Shown in pieces: positions 1 through 7,624 of a DNA stretch of 29,429 bases. Position numbers and translations under genes: made by a program. This DNA is from Thauera sp. (GTDB taxonomy: Bacteria > Pseudomonadota > Gammaproteobacteria > Burkholderiales > Rhodocyclaceae): contig JAKLLJ010000006.1 of the NCBI GenBank assembly GCA_023150215.1, positions 1 through 29,429 on the forward strand, read 5' to 3'. Within the stretch, counting starts at the first letter, position 1, and each line of letters starts with the position of its first letter. The notes beneath the pieces were generated by a model, which saw only the letters and a program-made list of their open reading frames with translations, did not search any database and was not told the origin of the DNA.

Positions 1-792
1 GTTGTTGATACCCGAGCCGAAGAACACCGGGCTCTGCTTGCCGGCGAGGAAGTCGTCGAGGTCGAAGGGCGGCGAGGCACCGTCGATCAGCTCGACGTCC
101 TCGCGCAGCTGGCCGACCTCCATCGGGAAGCGCTTGTCGAGCTCAGGGTTGTCCAGACCCTTGATGATCTCGCCGTCGCTGCGCCGCTCCTCGCCCGGGG
201 TGAAGGTCAGCACCTGTTGCTGCAGCAGGTGATACACGCCGCGGAAGGCCTTGCCCATGCCGAGCGGCCAGGTCACCGGCGCGCAGGTGATCTTGAGCAC
301 GTCCTCGATCTCGGCGAGCAGCTCGAAGGGCTCGCGCACCTCGCGGTCGAGCTTGTTCACGAAGGTGATGATCGGCGTGTTGCGCAGGCGGCACACGTTG
401 AGCAGCTTGATGGTCTGCGCCTCCACGCCCTTGGCGGCGTCGATCACCATCACCGCGGCGTCCACCGCGGTCAGCACGCGGTAGGTGTCTTCGGAGAAAT
501 CCTCGTGGCCCGGGGTGTCGAGCAGGTTGATGGTGTGCCCCTGGTACTCGAACTGCATCACCGAGCTGGTCACCGAGATGCCGCGCTGCTTTTCCACCTC
601 CATCCAGTCGGATGTCGCGTGGCGGGCGGACTTGCGCGCCTTGACCGTGCCGGCGAGCTGGATCGCGCCGCCGAACAGCAGCAGCTTTTCGGTGAGCGTG
701 GTCTTGCCCGCGTCTGGGTGGGAGATGATGGCGAAGGTGCGGCGCTTCTCGACGTCGCGCAGCAACTCGGGCGGGTAGGGCGTGGTGGTCAT
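1..792 (-). CDS. prfC: Peptide chain release factor 3 (RF3), N-terminal part, cut by the window edge
   Basis: Translational GTPase that recycles RF1/RF2 from the ribosome after termination. The frame starts at the ATG at 792 (MTTTPYPPELLRDVEKRRTF) and stays open for 264 codons to base 1, so only about half of a roughly 530-residue protein is present. Visible GTPase motifs: P-loop SHPDAGKTT near residue 24, the switch I stretch SDWMEVEKQRGISVTSS, G3 DTPGHEDFSEDTYR, and G4 NKLD. The segments CAPVTWPLGMGKAFRGVYHL and PVFFGSGINN are RF3-like and separate it from EF-G. The ribosome binding site is weak (a GAG about 8 bases upstream). Transcribed leftwards, with osmB and fumC upstream on the same strand but separated from it by REP repeats. 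Identity is confident; the exact start less so. Confidence 0.93.
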   Translation of the reverse strand, partial: MTTTPYPPELLRDVEKRRTFAIISHPDAGKTTLTEKLLLFGGAIQLAGTVKARKSARHATSDWMEVEKQRGISVTSSVMQFEYQGHTINLLDTPGHEDFSEDTYRVLTAVDAAVMVIDAAKGVEAQTIKLLNVCRLRNTPIITFVNKLDREVREPFELLAEIEDVLKITCAPVTWPLGMGKAFRGVYHLLQQQVLTFTPGEERRSDGEIIKGLDNPELDKRFPMEVGQLREDVELIDGASPPFDLDDFLAGKQSPVFFGSGINN

Positions 793-946
793 CAGGGCTC
801 GTCGGCAAAAAGAAAACCGCCCACCCGGTATCGGGCGCGGCGGGACGAGCGGGATTCTACCAAGGAATCAGGGGGATGCCGTGAGCGGTCGGCGCCGGCG
901 CACGAACCCGCGCGCGCCTGCAGTCCTGCTTCCGCGATGCCGCAGA

Positions 947-973
947 GGTTTGCGGCTTCCACTGCTTCTGCAG
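947..973 (-). repeat. Decayed single REP copy
   Basis: This 27-base stretch matches the reverse-oriented REP unit of the window at all but five positions. All five differences are transitions (three C-to-T, one G-to-A, one A-to-G relative to the intact copy). It lies 35 bases from the intact pair at 1009-1076. It is best read as an old copy decaying by point mutation, although chance similarity cannot be fully excluded. Confidence 0.5.
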
Positions 974-1008
974 CACGCCCGACCGTGGCGGTTCGGGGTG
1001 GCGCAAAC

Positions 1009-1076
1009 GTTCGCGGCTTCCGCCGCTCCTACAAGTGCGCGGTGATGTTCCTGTAGGAGCGGCGGAAGCCGCGAAC
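1009..1076. repeat. Inverted REP pair (REPIN-like), osmB-prfC intergenic
   Basis: Two 25-base arms, 1009-1033 and 1052-1076, are exact reverse complements separated by 18 bases. Each arm read outwards has a GTAGGA head followed by a small hairpin with stem GCGGC/GCCGC and tetraloop GGAA, then a GAAC tail. A short hairpin preceded by a GTAG/GTGG tetranucleotide is the established signature of REP elements moved by RAYT (TnpA-REP) transposases. The pair could also act as a bidirectional transcript-end hairpin. Confidence 0.85.
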
Positions 1077-1113
1077 CCTCAAGGCGATACAGCAGGGACG
1101 CGTCCGGGTGGGC

Positions 1114-1332
1114 TCACTTCTTCTTGCCGACCTGGTCGCCGATGACGCCGCCGATCGCGGCGCCGCCCACGGTGCCGAGGATGCCGCCATTGCTCACCAC
1201 GGCGCCGGCCACGCCGCCCACGGCGGCACCGGTGGCTGCGCTCTTCTCACGTGACGACATGTTGTCCCAGGTCGCACAGCCGCTGGCGGCGATGGTGATG
1301 AGCAGGGCGGGGATGAGCGTACGGGCTTTCAT
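1114..1332 (-). CDS. osmB: OsmB-like glycine-zipper lipoprotein
   Basis: A 72-residue exported lipoprotein, the same length as E. coli OsmB, an osmotically inducible outer-membrane lipoprotein of unclear function. Residues 1-18 form a short signal peptide ending in the lipobox ASGC, with Cys19 the lipidation site. The rest is an alternating small-residue glycine zipper (AVGGVAGAVV, then LGTVGGAAIGGVIGDQVGK), very close to the OsmB C-terminus. The start is supported by AGAAGGAGG eight bases upstream of the ATG. It lies downstream of fumC on the same strand across a 230-base gap, so it probably has its own promoter. Other glycine-zipper 2TM lipoproteins have the same architecture, so the symbol rests on length and the C-terminal motif. 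Confidence 0.8.
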   Translation of the reverse strand: MKARTLIPALLITIAASGCATWDNMSSREKSAATGAAVGGVAGAVVSNGGILGTVGGAAIGGVIGDQVGKKK

Positions 1333-1562
1333 GATGGCCTCCTTCTGATTGTCTGCGCACGGCGTCGATGCCTTGCGGTCGGGGTGTGCGCAGTATGAGT
1401 GCGGGATCGGTGCCGCGATCCCGGGACGGCGTTTCGAATTGTGTCCCGCGGGTCAACGCCTGCTGCACCGCATCAAGCGGCCATTCCCGGCCGCTTCCGC
1501 AGCCTGGCACGCTAACCGCGCACATGTCGGCAGGAGATCTCGATCACATCCGGATGCAGGTT

Positions 1563-2945
1563 TCAGCGGCCGAGCATGTCCTCTGGCCGCACCCAGGCGT
1601 CGAATTCCGCCGCGGTGGTGAAACCGAGCGCGAGCGCCGCCGTGCGCAGCGTGCTGCCGTCGGCCCACGCCTTCTTGGCGATCTGCGCGGCCTTGTCATA
1701 GCCGATGTGCGGGTTGAGCGCAGTGACCAGCATCAGGCTGCGCTCGAGGTGCTCGGCCATGCGTTCGGCGTCCGGTTCCATGCCGGCCACGCAGTGGCGC
1801 TGGAAGTTGCGGCAACCGTCGGCAAGCAGGCGGATCGACTGCAACAGGTTGTAGGCGATCACCGGCTTGAACACGTTGAGCTGCAGGTGGCCCTGGCTGG
1901 CCGCGAAGCCGATCGTGGCGTCGTTGCCCAGCACCTGGCAGGCGAGCATGGACAGCGCCTCGCACTGGGTCGGATTGACCTTGCCCGGCATGATCGAGCT
2001 GCCCGGCTCGTTGGCGGGCAGCTTCACCTCGGCGAAGCCGGCACGCGGACCCGAGCCGAGCAGGCGCAGGTCGTTGGCGAGCTTCATCAACGCCACCGCC
2101 AGGGTCTTCAACGCCCCCGACAGCGCCACCAGCGTTTCGTGGCCGGCGAGCGCGGCGAACTTGTTGGGTGCGCTGGCGAGCGGCAGGCCGGTGAGCGCCG
2201 CCAGTTCAGTGGCCATTGCGTCGGCGAAGCCGGGCGACGCATTGAGCCCGGTGCCGACGGCGGTGCCGCCCTGGGCGAGCTCGCATACTGCGGGTAGCGT
2301 CACGCGGATCGCCTGCGCGGCGGTGTTCAGCTGGGCGACGAAGGCCGACAGCTCCTGGCCGAACGTGATCGGCGTAGCGTCCATCAGGTGTGTGCGTCCG
2401 GTCTTGAGGAGTCCGGCATGGCGCCCGGCCTGGATGGCCAGACCGTTCGAGAGTTCGGTGATCGCGGGCAGCAGTTCGTCGTGCACCGCGCGTGCGGCGG
2501 CGATGTGCATCGCAGTCGGGAAGCAGTCGTTCGAGCTCTGGCTGCGATTGACATGGTCGTTGGGATGCACCGGCGCCTTGCCGCCGCGGCCCTGGCCGGC
2601 GAGTTCGTTGGCACGTCCGGCGATCACTTCGTTCACGTTCATGTTGGTCTGCGTGCCGCTGCCGGTCTGCCACACGACGAGCGGAAACTGCCCATCATGC
2701 CGGCCGGCGAGGATCTCGTCGGCGGCCTGCTCGATCAGGCCTGCGATCTCTGCAGGCAGCTCGCCGGTGCGCGCGTGAACACGCGCTGCCGCCTTCTTGA
2801 CCAGGGCGAGCGCATGCACGATCGCGCACGGCATGAGTTCGCTGCCGATGGCGAAGTTGACCAGCGAGCGCTGGGTCTGGGCGCCCCAGTAGGCGTCGGC
2901 GGGGACTTCGATCGGGCCAAGGCTGTCGGTTTCGATGCGGGTCAT
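1563..2945 (-). CDS. fumC: Fumarate hydratase class II
   Basis: Iron-independent fumarase of the TCA cycle, interconverting fumarate and L-malate in the cytosol as a homotetramer. The 460-residue length is typical of class II. Visible motifs: TGSGTQTNMNVNEVIAGRAN (residues 95-112), the SQSSND segment (135-140), the active-site histidine in TGRTHLMDATPI (His186), and the family signature GSSIMPGKVNP (315-325) carrying the catalytic serine loop. The chosen ATG has CGGAGG seven bases upstream; the frame is open further upstream but that part overlaps cdaR and is not coding. Divergent from cdaR with 147 bases between the starts. The other superfamily members (aspartase, argininosuccinate lyase) are excluded by overall resemblance to FumC. 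Confidence 0.96.
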   Translation of the reverse strand: MTRIETDSLGPIEVPADAYWGAQTQRSLVNFAIGSELMPCAIVHALALVKKAAARVHARTGELPAEIAGLIEQAADEILAGRHDGQFPLVVWQTGSGTQTNMNVNEVIAGRANELAGQGRGGKAPVHPNDHVNRSQSSNDCFPTAMHIAAARAVHDELLPAITELSNGLAIQAGRHAGLLKTGRTHLMDATPITFGQELSAFVAQLNTAAQAIRVTLPAVCELAQGGTAVGTGLNASPGFADAMATELAALTGLPLASAPNKFAALAGHETLVALSGALKTLAVALMKLANDLRLLGSGPRAGFAEVKLPANEPGSSIMPGKVNPTQCEALSMLACQVLGNDATIGFAASQGHLQLNVFKPVIAYNLLQSIRLLADGCRNFQRHCVAGMEPDAERMAEHLERSLMLVTALNPHIGYDKAAQIAKKAWADGSTLRTAALALGFTTAAEFDAWVRPEDMLGR

Positions 2946-3092
2946 GGTCAGCCTCCGCGGGCGGGTGAGCGGGAAAGACGTCGTCGCTGTCGTTTCCAGG
3001 GTCGGACGATTCTGCGCCCGCCCTTGTTCCGCCGCACGCCGCACGGCAGCATGTGGCGGGTTCCCGTCCCTGCCGCCACCCGGCCCGCCACC

Positions 3093-4259
3093 ATGTTCCT
3101 GCTCGATGCCTCGCTCGCTCAATCCATCGTCGATCGCGCAATGCAGATCCTGCACTCCAACGTCAATGTGATGGACGAGCGTGGCCTGATCATCGCCAGC
3201 GGCGAGCGTGCGCGTATCGGCACCCGCCACGACGGCGCGCTGTTGGTGCTGGCCCAGGGCCGCGCGGTGGAGATCGACGATGCGCTCGCCAGCCGGCTGC
3301 ACGATGCCCGCCCGGGCATCAACTTGCCCTTGCGCGCCGAAGGCCGGGTGGTCGGCGTGGTCGGTCTGAGCGGCGCGCCCGCGGGCATCCGCCAGCACGC
3401 CGAACTGGTGCGCATGGCGGCCGAGACCATGCTCGAGCAGGCGCGCCTGATGCAGGTACTGGCGCGGGACGATCGCCTGCGCGAGGAACTGGTGCTGCAG
3501 CTGATCGGCGCCGCACCTGGAACCCCGGCGACGGACGAGTGGACACGCGACTGGGCGCGCCGGCTGCAGGTGGACCTGGCCGTGCCGCGGGTGGTGCTGC
3601 TGATCGACATCGATGCGCCGGCGCTGGCGGCGGAGGCGCTGCTGGCCGAGCAGCAGCGCCTGCAGCGGCAGCTGGCGGTGCTCGAGCCCGGCCTGCTGTC
3701 GGCGTCGGTATCCCTGCGCGAACTGGCCGTGCTGTTGCCGCTGGCGTCCGGCGAGGCCGACCCGTCCCGGCTGCGCGCGCGCGTCGAGCGCCTGCAGCTG
3801 CGGCTCGCTGCAGACGGCACCCGCATACGCTTCGCCCTCGGTGGACTGTTCGCTGGCGTCGCGGGCGAGGGGCTGGTGCGTTCGTGGCAGTCGGCGTGCG
3901 CCAGCTTGCGTGTCGGCCGCCGTCGCCAGCCCGAGGCTGACCTGCACTGCTACGCCGACCTCACGCTGGCGGTGCTGCTCGCCGGCCTCGCCGAGGGCTG
4001 GCGTGCGGACGAGCTGCAGCGTCCGCTGCAGCGCCTCGCCGCCCACGACCGCGATGGCCAGCTTCGGCACACGCTCACGGTCTGGTTCGCCCACCACATG
4101 AGGACCGCAGCCGGTGCAGCGGCCCTGCATGTGCATCGCAACACGCTGGACTACCGCCTGCGGCGGATTGGCGAGCTCACCGGGCTGGATCTCGCCCGTC
4201 TCGACGATTGCCTGCTGCTGTTCATGGGGCTCGAGCTCAGTGGAGCCGTTGATTCGTAA
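3093..4259 (+). CDS. cdaR: CdaR-family sugar-diacid responsive transcriptional regulator
   Basis: A 388-residue regulator closely resembling E. coli CdaR, the activator of galactarate/glucarate/glycerate genes. Order of domains: N-terminal diacid-recognition domain (about 1-135, with NVNVMDERGLIIASGERARI and GINLPLRAEGRVVGVVGLSG), a central CdaR-type GGDEF-like domain (about 140-280), and a PucR-type helix-turn-helix at the C-terminus (about 320-380, with HRNTLDYRLRRIGELTGLDL). An in-frame ATG at 3051 would add 14 residues; 3093 is preferred because MFLLDASLAQSIVDRAMQIL aligns with the family start, but neither site has a strong Shine-Dalgarno. The next gene is a glycerate kinase, matching the known CdaR regulon. 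Its stop codon lies inside the left arm of the candidate operator at 4252-4313. Confidence 0.92.
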   Translation: MFLLDASLAQSIVDRAMQILHSNVNVMDERGLIIASGERARIGTRHDGALLVLAQGRAVEIDDALASRLHDARPGINLPLRAEGRVVGVVGLSGAPAGIRQHAELVRMAAETMLEQARLMQVLARDDRLREELVLQLIGAAPGTPATDEWTRDWARRLQVDLAVPRVVLLIDIDAPALAAEALLAEQQRLQRQLAVLEPGLLSASVSLRELAVLLPLASGEADPSRLRARVERLQLRLAADGTRIRFALGGLFAGVAGEGLVRSWQSACASLRVGRRRQPEADLHCYADLTLAVLLAGLAEGWRADELQRPLQRLAAHDRDGQLRHTLTVWFAHHMRTAAGAAALHVHRNTLDYRLRRIGELTGLDLARLDDCLLLFMGLELSGAVDS

Positions 4260-4313
4260 ATATTGACAAAAAATATCCTATTAATTGGCTAATATTTGTT
4301 CATATTTACGAAT
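4252..4313 (+). promoter_or_regulatory. Candidate CdaR operator and glycerate kinase promoter region
   Basis: A 12-base perfect inverted repeat, ATTCGTAAATAT at 4252-4263 and ATATTTACGAAT at 4302-4313, has arm centres 50 bp apart. The symmetry extends inwards (ACAAA on one side, TTTGT on the other). It sits in the only strongly AT-rich patch of the region, directly upstream of the glycerate kinase and overlapping the cdaR stop codon. A TTGACA (4263-4268) and a TAATAT (4290-4295) lie inside but are 21 bp apart, too far for a good sigma-70 promoter, which would suit activator dependence. Assignment to CdaR is inference from context. Confidence 0.6.
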
Positions 4314-4394
4314 ACAGCGCTGAAGAGAGCGCCTAAGCTCGCCTCTATCTGCCGCGCTTGCCGGCACGAATAAAACAGACCGGAGACACCCGCC

Positions 4395-5537
4395 ATGAAG
4401 ATCGTCATCGCCCCTGATTCATACAAGGAGAGCCTGTCCGCGCTCGAAGTCGCGCAGGCGGTCGAGGCCGGTTTCCGCCAGGTCTTCCCTGCCGCCGACT
4501 ACGTGCTGGTGCCGGTCGCCGATGGTGGCGAGGGCACGGTCGATGCAATGGTCGCCGCCACCGGCGGGCGCAAGGAGGTCGTCACCGTCGCTGGTCCGCT
4601 CGGCGAGCCCGTCGAGGCCTTCTACGGCCTCACCGGCGAAGGCGACACCGCGGTGATCGAGATGGCCGCCGCCAGTGGCCTGGCGCTGGTGCCGCCGGCT
4701 GCGCGCAATCCGCTCCGGACGAGCTCGCGCGGCACCGGCGAGCTGATCCGGGCCGCGCTCGATGCCGGCGCGCGCCGCTTCATCCTCGGCATCGGTGGCA
4801 GCGCCACCAACGACGGCGGCGCCGGCATGGTGCAGGCACTCGGCGCACGCCTGCTCGACGCCGAGGACAGGGAGCTCGACGGCAGCGGTGGCGATCTCGC
4901 GCGTTTGGCGCGCATCGACGTCTCCGCGCTCGATGCGCGTCTCGCCGCGTGCCGCATCGAGGTCGCTTGCGATGTGGACAACCCCCTCACCGGCGCGCGC
5001 GGCGCCTCTGCCGTGTTCGGCCCGCAGAAGGGCGCCACCCCCGAGATGGTGCAGGCGCTCGACGCCAATCTCGCCCGCTTTGCCCGCATCGTCGAGCGCG
5101 ACCTCGGCGTGGTGGTCGATCAGGTGCCGGGTGCCGGTGCGGCCGGCGGCATGGGGGCGGCAATGCTGGCCTTCTTTGGTGCGAGCCTCAAACCCGGCAT
5201 CGAGATCGTCACCGCTGCGGTCGATCTGGACGCTCACGTGCGTGACGCCGACTTGGTGATCACCGGCGAGGGCCGCATCGACTTCCAGACCGTGCATGGC
5301 AAGACCCCGATCGGCGTCGCCCGCGTGGCGAAACGCCACGGCAAGCCGGTGATCGGCATCGCTGGTTCGCTCGGCGCCAACGTGGCCGTGGTCCATGGAC
5401 ATGGCATCGACGCGGTGTTCAGCGTGCTGAGCAGGCCGTGCACGCTCGACGAGGCCCTGCGCGATGCGGCGGCCAACGTCGAGCTGACGGCGCGCAACGT
5501 GGCGGCGATGCTGAAGATCGGCGCGCTGCAGGCCTGA
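4395..5537 (+). CDS. garK: Glycerate kinase (GarK/GlxK family)
   Basis: ATP-dependent kinase that phosphorylates D-glycerate to 2-phosphoglycerate, the exit step of glucarate/galactarate and glyoxylate catabolism into glycolysis. At 380 residues it has the length of E. coli GarK/GlxK. Family features: N-terminal MKIVIAPDSYKESLSALEVA, the VPVADGGEGTVDAM segment (about 40-53), the glycine-rich GIGGSATNDGGAGMVQALGA (about 132-151), VACDVDNPLTGARGASAVFG, and the C-terminal ITGEGRIDFQTVHGKTP. A GGAGA lies 8 bases before the ATG. It follows cdaR on the same strand at 135 bases, with the candidate operator in the gap. GarK and GlxK cannot be told apart from sequence alone, so the symbol is chosen from the cdaR context. 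Confidence 0.9.
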   Translation: MKIVIAPDSYKESLSALEVAQAVEAGFRQVFPAADYVLVPVADGGEGTVDAMVAATGGRKEVVTVAGPLGEPVEAFYGLTGEGDTAVIEMAAASGLALVPPAARNPLRTSSRGTGELIRAALDAGARRFILGIGGSATNDGGAGMVQALGARLLDAEDRELDGSGGDLARLARIDVSALDARLAACRIEVACDVDNPLTGARGASAVFGPQKGATPEMVQALDANLARFARIVERDLGVVVDQVPGAGAAGGMGAAMLAFFGASLKPGIEIVTAAVDLDAHVRDADLVITGEGRIDFQTVHGKTPIGVARVAKRHGKPVIGIAGSLGANVAVVHGHGIDAVFSVLSRPCTLDEALRDAAANVELTARNVAAMLKIGALQA

Positions 5538-5636
5538 TCGGAGCATGGCGCGGTGTGCATCGGCAATCCGCATTGATCCGACTGCGGTGCGCGACCGGAG
5601 CAGGCATGATGGCGGCTGAAGCAGCAAACTGATCTG

Positions 5637-5664
5637 CGCCGGCAGGCCGGACACTGTGCCGGCG
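5637..5664. repeat. Short GC inverted repeat after glycerate kinase
   Basis: CGCCGGCA (5637-5644) and TGCCGGCG (5657-5664) can form an 8-bp hairpin with a 12-base loop about 100 bases after the kinase stop. There is no T-tract, so it is only a possible transcript-end structure. Nothing else was recognised in this gap before the next gene. Confidence 0.3.
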
Positions 5665-5711
5665 TGCATGCCCCTCGTGCCAACCGTCTCCCACGCGGCC
5701 CGCTACTCGTC

Positions 5712-6647
5712 ATGGACATCATCTTCGGCATCATCCTGCCGGTCTTCGGTACGCTCGGCCTCGGCTACGCCGCTGCACGTCACGGCGCCTTCGACGAGGC
5801 GGCCAACCGTGGCCTGTCGCTGTTCGTATTCAATTTCGCGCTGCCGCTGATGCTGTTCCGCGCGATCGCGCAGGCTGAGCTGCCGGATGCGATGCCCTGG
5901 GGCTATCTGCTGTCGTACTACATCGGTGCCTTCGGCGTGTATGCGCTGGCGATGATCGGTGGCCGGGTGCTGTTCGGGCGTCGGCTCGACGAACAGGCGG
6001 TGCTCGGGCTGGGCGGGGGCTTTTCCAACACCGGCATGCTCGGCATCCCGCTGGTGATGACCGCCTACGGTCCGGATGCGGCGCTGCCGTTGTTCGTGAT
6101 GATCGCTTGCCACAGCCTGCTGCTGCTGCCGCCCACCACCGCGCTGATCGAGGCCGCGCAGGGCAAGGGTGAAGGGCGGGGCGCGATGCTGCTGAAGCTG
6201 GCGAAGAGCGTGCTCGGCACCCCGATCATCTGGGGGCTATCCTGCGGGCTGGCGTTCGCGCTGCTCGGCCTCGACATCCCTGGCCCGCTCGATGCGGTGG
6301 CCAAGGGCCTGGGCAGCGCGGCGACGCCGTGCGCGCTGTTCGCGCTCGGCGCCTCGCTGACGCGCTACAGCCTGGGCGGCAACCTGCGCGAGCCGGCGCT
6401 GCTGGTGGGGCTGAAGACCGTGCTGCATCCGCTGATCGTGTGGGTGCTCGCCACCCAGGTGTTCGACGTGCCGCCGCTGTGGGTGGCGACCGGCGTGCTG
6501 CTGGCGGCGCTGCCGGCGGGGATCACGCCCTACCTGTTCGCGCAGCGCTACGGTGCGTGCCAGTCCACCGTGGCGTCGGCGGTCTTCCTGTCCACGCTGG
6601 TGTCGGTGGCGACCTTGTCGGCGCTACTGTTCGTGCTGCGACCCTGA
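5712..6647 (+). CDS. AEC-family (auxin efflux carrier type) permease
   Basis: A 311-residue inner-membrane transporter of the AEC family, whose bacterial members carry malonate, malate or other small carboxylates. The sequence is a run of about ten hydrophobic segments beginning MDIIFGIILPVFGTLGLGYA, with the family-typical asparagine/glycine motif GGGFSNTGMLGIPLV (about residues 96-110) and a matching C-terminal half (LFALGASLTRYSLGG; TGVLLAALPAGITPYLFAQR). The start at 5712 is taken because the hydrophobic N-terminus begins there; upstream in-frame codons look non-coding. It may be read with the glycerate kinase 174 bases upstream, which would fit a carboxylate substrate, but the sequence does not establish the substrate. 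Confidence 0.87.
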   Translation: MDIIFGIILPVFGTLGLGYAAARHGAFDEAANRGLSLFVFNFALPLMLFRAIAQAELPDAMPWGYLLSYYIGAFGVYALAMIGGRVLFGRRLDEQAVLGLGGGFSNTGMLGIPLVMTAYGPDAALPLFVMIACHSLLLLPPTTALIEAAQGKGEGRGAMLLKLAKSVLGTPIIWGLSCGLAFALLGLDIPGPLDAVAKGLGSAATPCALFALGASLTRYSLGGNLREPALLVGLKTVLHPLIVWVLATQVFDVPPLWVATGVLLAALPAGITPYLFAQRYGACQSTVASAVFLSTLVSVATLSALLFVLRP

Positions 6648-6694
6648 GGTGGGTGAGGGTGTCTTGCGTGGGCTTGGGCTGATTGAGGGGAAAA

Positions 6695-6768
6695 GTTCGC
6701 GGCTTCCGCCGCTCCTACAGTAAACCGTCGCGGCCCGTCCCCCTGTAGGAGCGGCGGAAGCCGCGAAC
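6695..6768. repeat. Inverted REP pair between converging genes
   Basis: Two 26-base arms (6695-6720 and 6743-6768) are exact reverse complements with a 22-base spacer. Same element as at 1009-1076: GTAGGA head, GCGGC-GGAA-GCCGC mini-hairpin, GAAC tail. It lies between the AEC permease and the convergent exported-protein gene, where a transcript-end hairpin would be useful. Confidence 0.85.
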
Positions 6769-6839
6769 TCCTCCCCGCTTTCCCGCGCCCGCATGCTTCG
6801 TGCTTTCCTTCGCGCCACCGAAAACCGCGCGCGCGAAAC

Positions 6840-7430
6840 TCACCGGGTTGCCGGGGCATGTCGCGGTTCGAATCGTCGGCATTGCACCGGTGCGACATCG
6901 ACCAGGTTCCCCGTGGCGGCGTGGAACAGTGACCCGAGTGCGCGATCGTTCTGCCAAGGCTCGTGCAGTGCGAGCGAGCCACGCAGGCCTTCCAGCTGCA
7001 CCGCGTCGGGCGCCGGTGCGGCGAAGTCGAGCGCACGCAGTTCGCCTTCGCCATCGGTCAGCACCGTGAAGTTCAGCCTGCCGGCGAGGTCGGGCGAGGC
7101 GTCACTCTCGCCGGCTGCGAAGCGTCGGCTCTCGGGCTGGCCGGGAATGCGCCACAGGAAGTCGGGCGTGACGATCTCGAAGCGGGTCACGCGATGGCCG
7201 TCGGCAGCGAGGCCGAGCAGCAGCCGGGTCTGCTCCGCATCGTCGAGGCGGGTGCACACGATCAGCCAGGGGGCGGCGGTGGGGCCGGGTAGTGCGCGCG
7301 TCAGCGGCACGGCCTGCGCGGGCGCTTCCGCCTTGCAGCCGCCGTTGAAGGCAAGGCAGCCGAAGGCGAGCAGCATCGTCGCAACGGCGTTGGCGGCCGG
7401 TGCGCGCCGTCGCGCAGGAGTCGTTCGCAT
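6840..7430 (-). CDS. Putative exported protein of unknown function
   Basis: Product of 196 residues not recognised as a known family. The codons have the strong G/C third-position bias of the neighbouring genes in this frame and not in the opposing one, so it is probably real. Residues 1-31 look like a signal sequence: basic MRTTPARRR, hydrophobic VATMLLAFGCLAF, then GGC at 30-32. Cys32 could be lipidated, but Asn at -3 makes a poor lipobox. The mature part has no obvious membrane segment. Start chosen at ATG 7430 because an in-frame upstream start gives an unlikely N-terminus. It is divergent from the GH19-like hydrolase gene (194 bases between starts) and converges on the AEC permease. Confidence 0.6.
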   Translation of the reverse strand: MRTTPARRRAPAANAVATMLLAFGCLAFNGGCKAEAPAQAVPLTRALPGPTAAPWLIVCTRLDDAEQTRLLLGLAADGHRVTRFEIVTPDFLWRIPGQPESRRFAAGESDASPDLAGRLNFTVLTDGEGELRALDFAAPAPDAVQLEGLRGSLALHEPWQNDRALGSLFHAATGNLVDVAPVQCRRFEPRHAPATR

Positions 7431-7568
7431 CGAGGCGCTCCGGTCGAGGGTGGGAAAGGCATTATCGCCGAACTTGCTGTGCACTCTTTGCTACCCGCCC
7501 GAGGCCTCATTGCGATTGCCTGCGCTTTGTGCAGGATCGGGACCGACGTCGCGCCCGGCCCGGGTTCC

Positions 7569-7597
7569 TTGAATTGCCGCATTTCGTGGGCTTAAGT
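7569..7597 (+). promoter_or_regulatory. Possible sigma-70 promoter of the GH19-like hydrolase
   Basis: TTGAAT (7569-7574) and TTAAGT (7592-7597) are separated by 17 bp and lie 28 bases before the start codon. The hexamers are reasonable but imperfect matches. The Shine-Dalgarno AGGGAGGA at 7613-7620 follows. Confidence 0.35.
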
Positions 7598-7624
7598 TGA
7601 GGCGTCAACCGAAGGGAGGATGCC

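Larger units (their letters stand above)
793..1113. other. Intergenic region with REP repeats, no gene
   Basis: About 320 bases between the prfC start and the osmB stop. No reading frame here looks coding. It contains a complete inverted REP pair (1009-1076) and a decayed REP remnant (947-973). No clear promoter for prfC was recognised. Confidence 0.6.

Noticed and set aside
2946..4136. N-terminal extension of fumC to 4136
   Set aside because: The frame is open but antisense to cdaR. The FumC start with a good Shine-Dalgarno is at 2945, and the extension has no fumarase homology.
4263..4295. Standard sigma-70 promoter TTGACA/TAATAT for the glycerate kinase
   Set aside because: The spacer is 21 bp, outside the usual 16-18, so it is reported only as part of the operator region.
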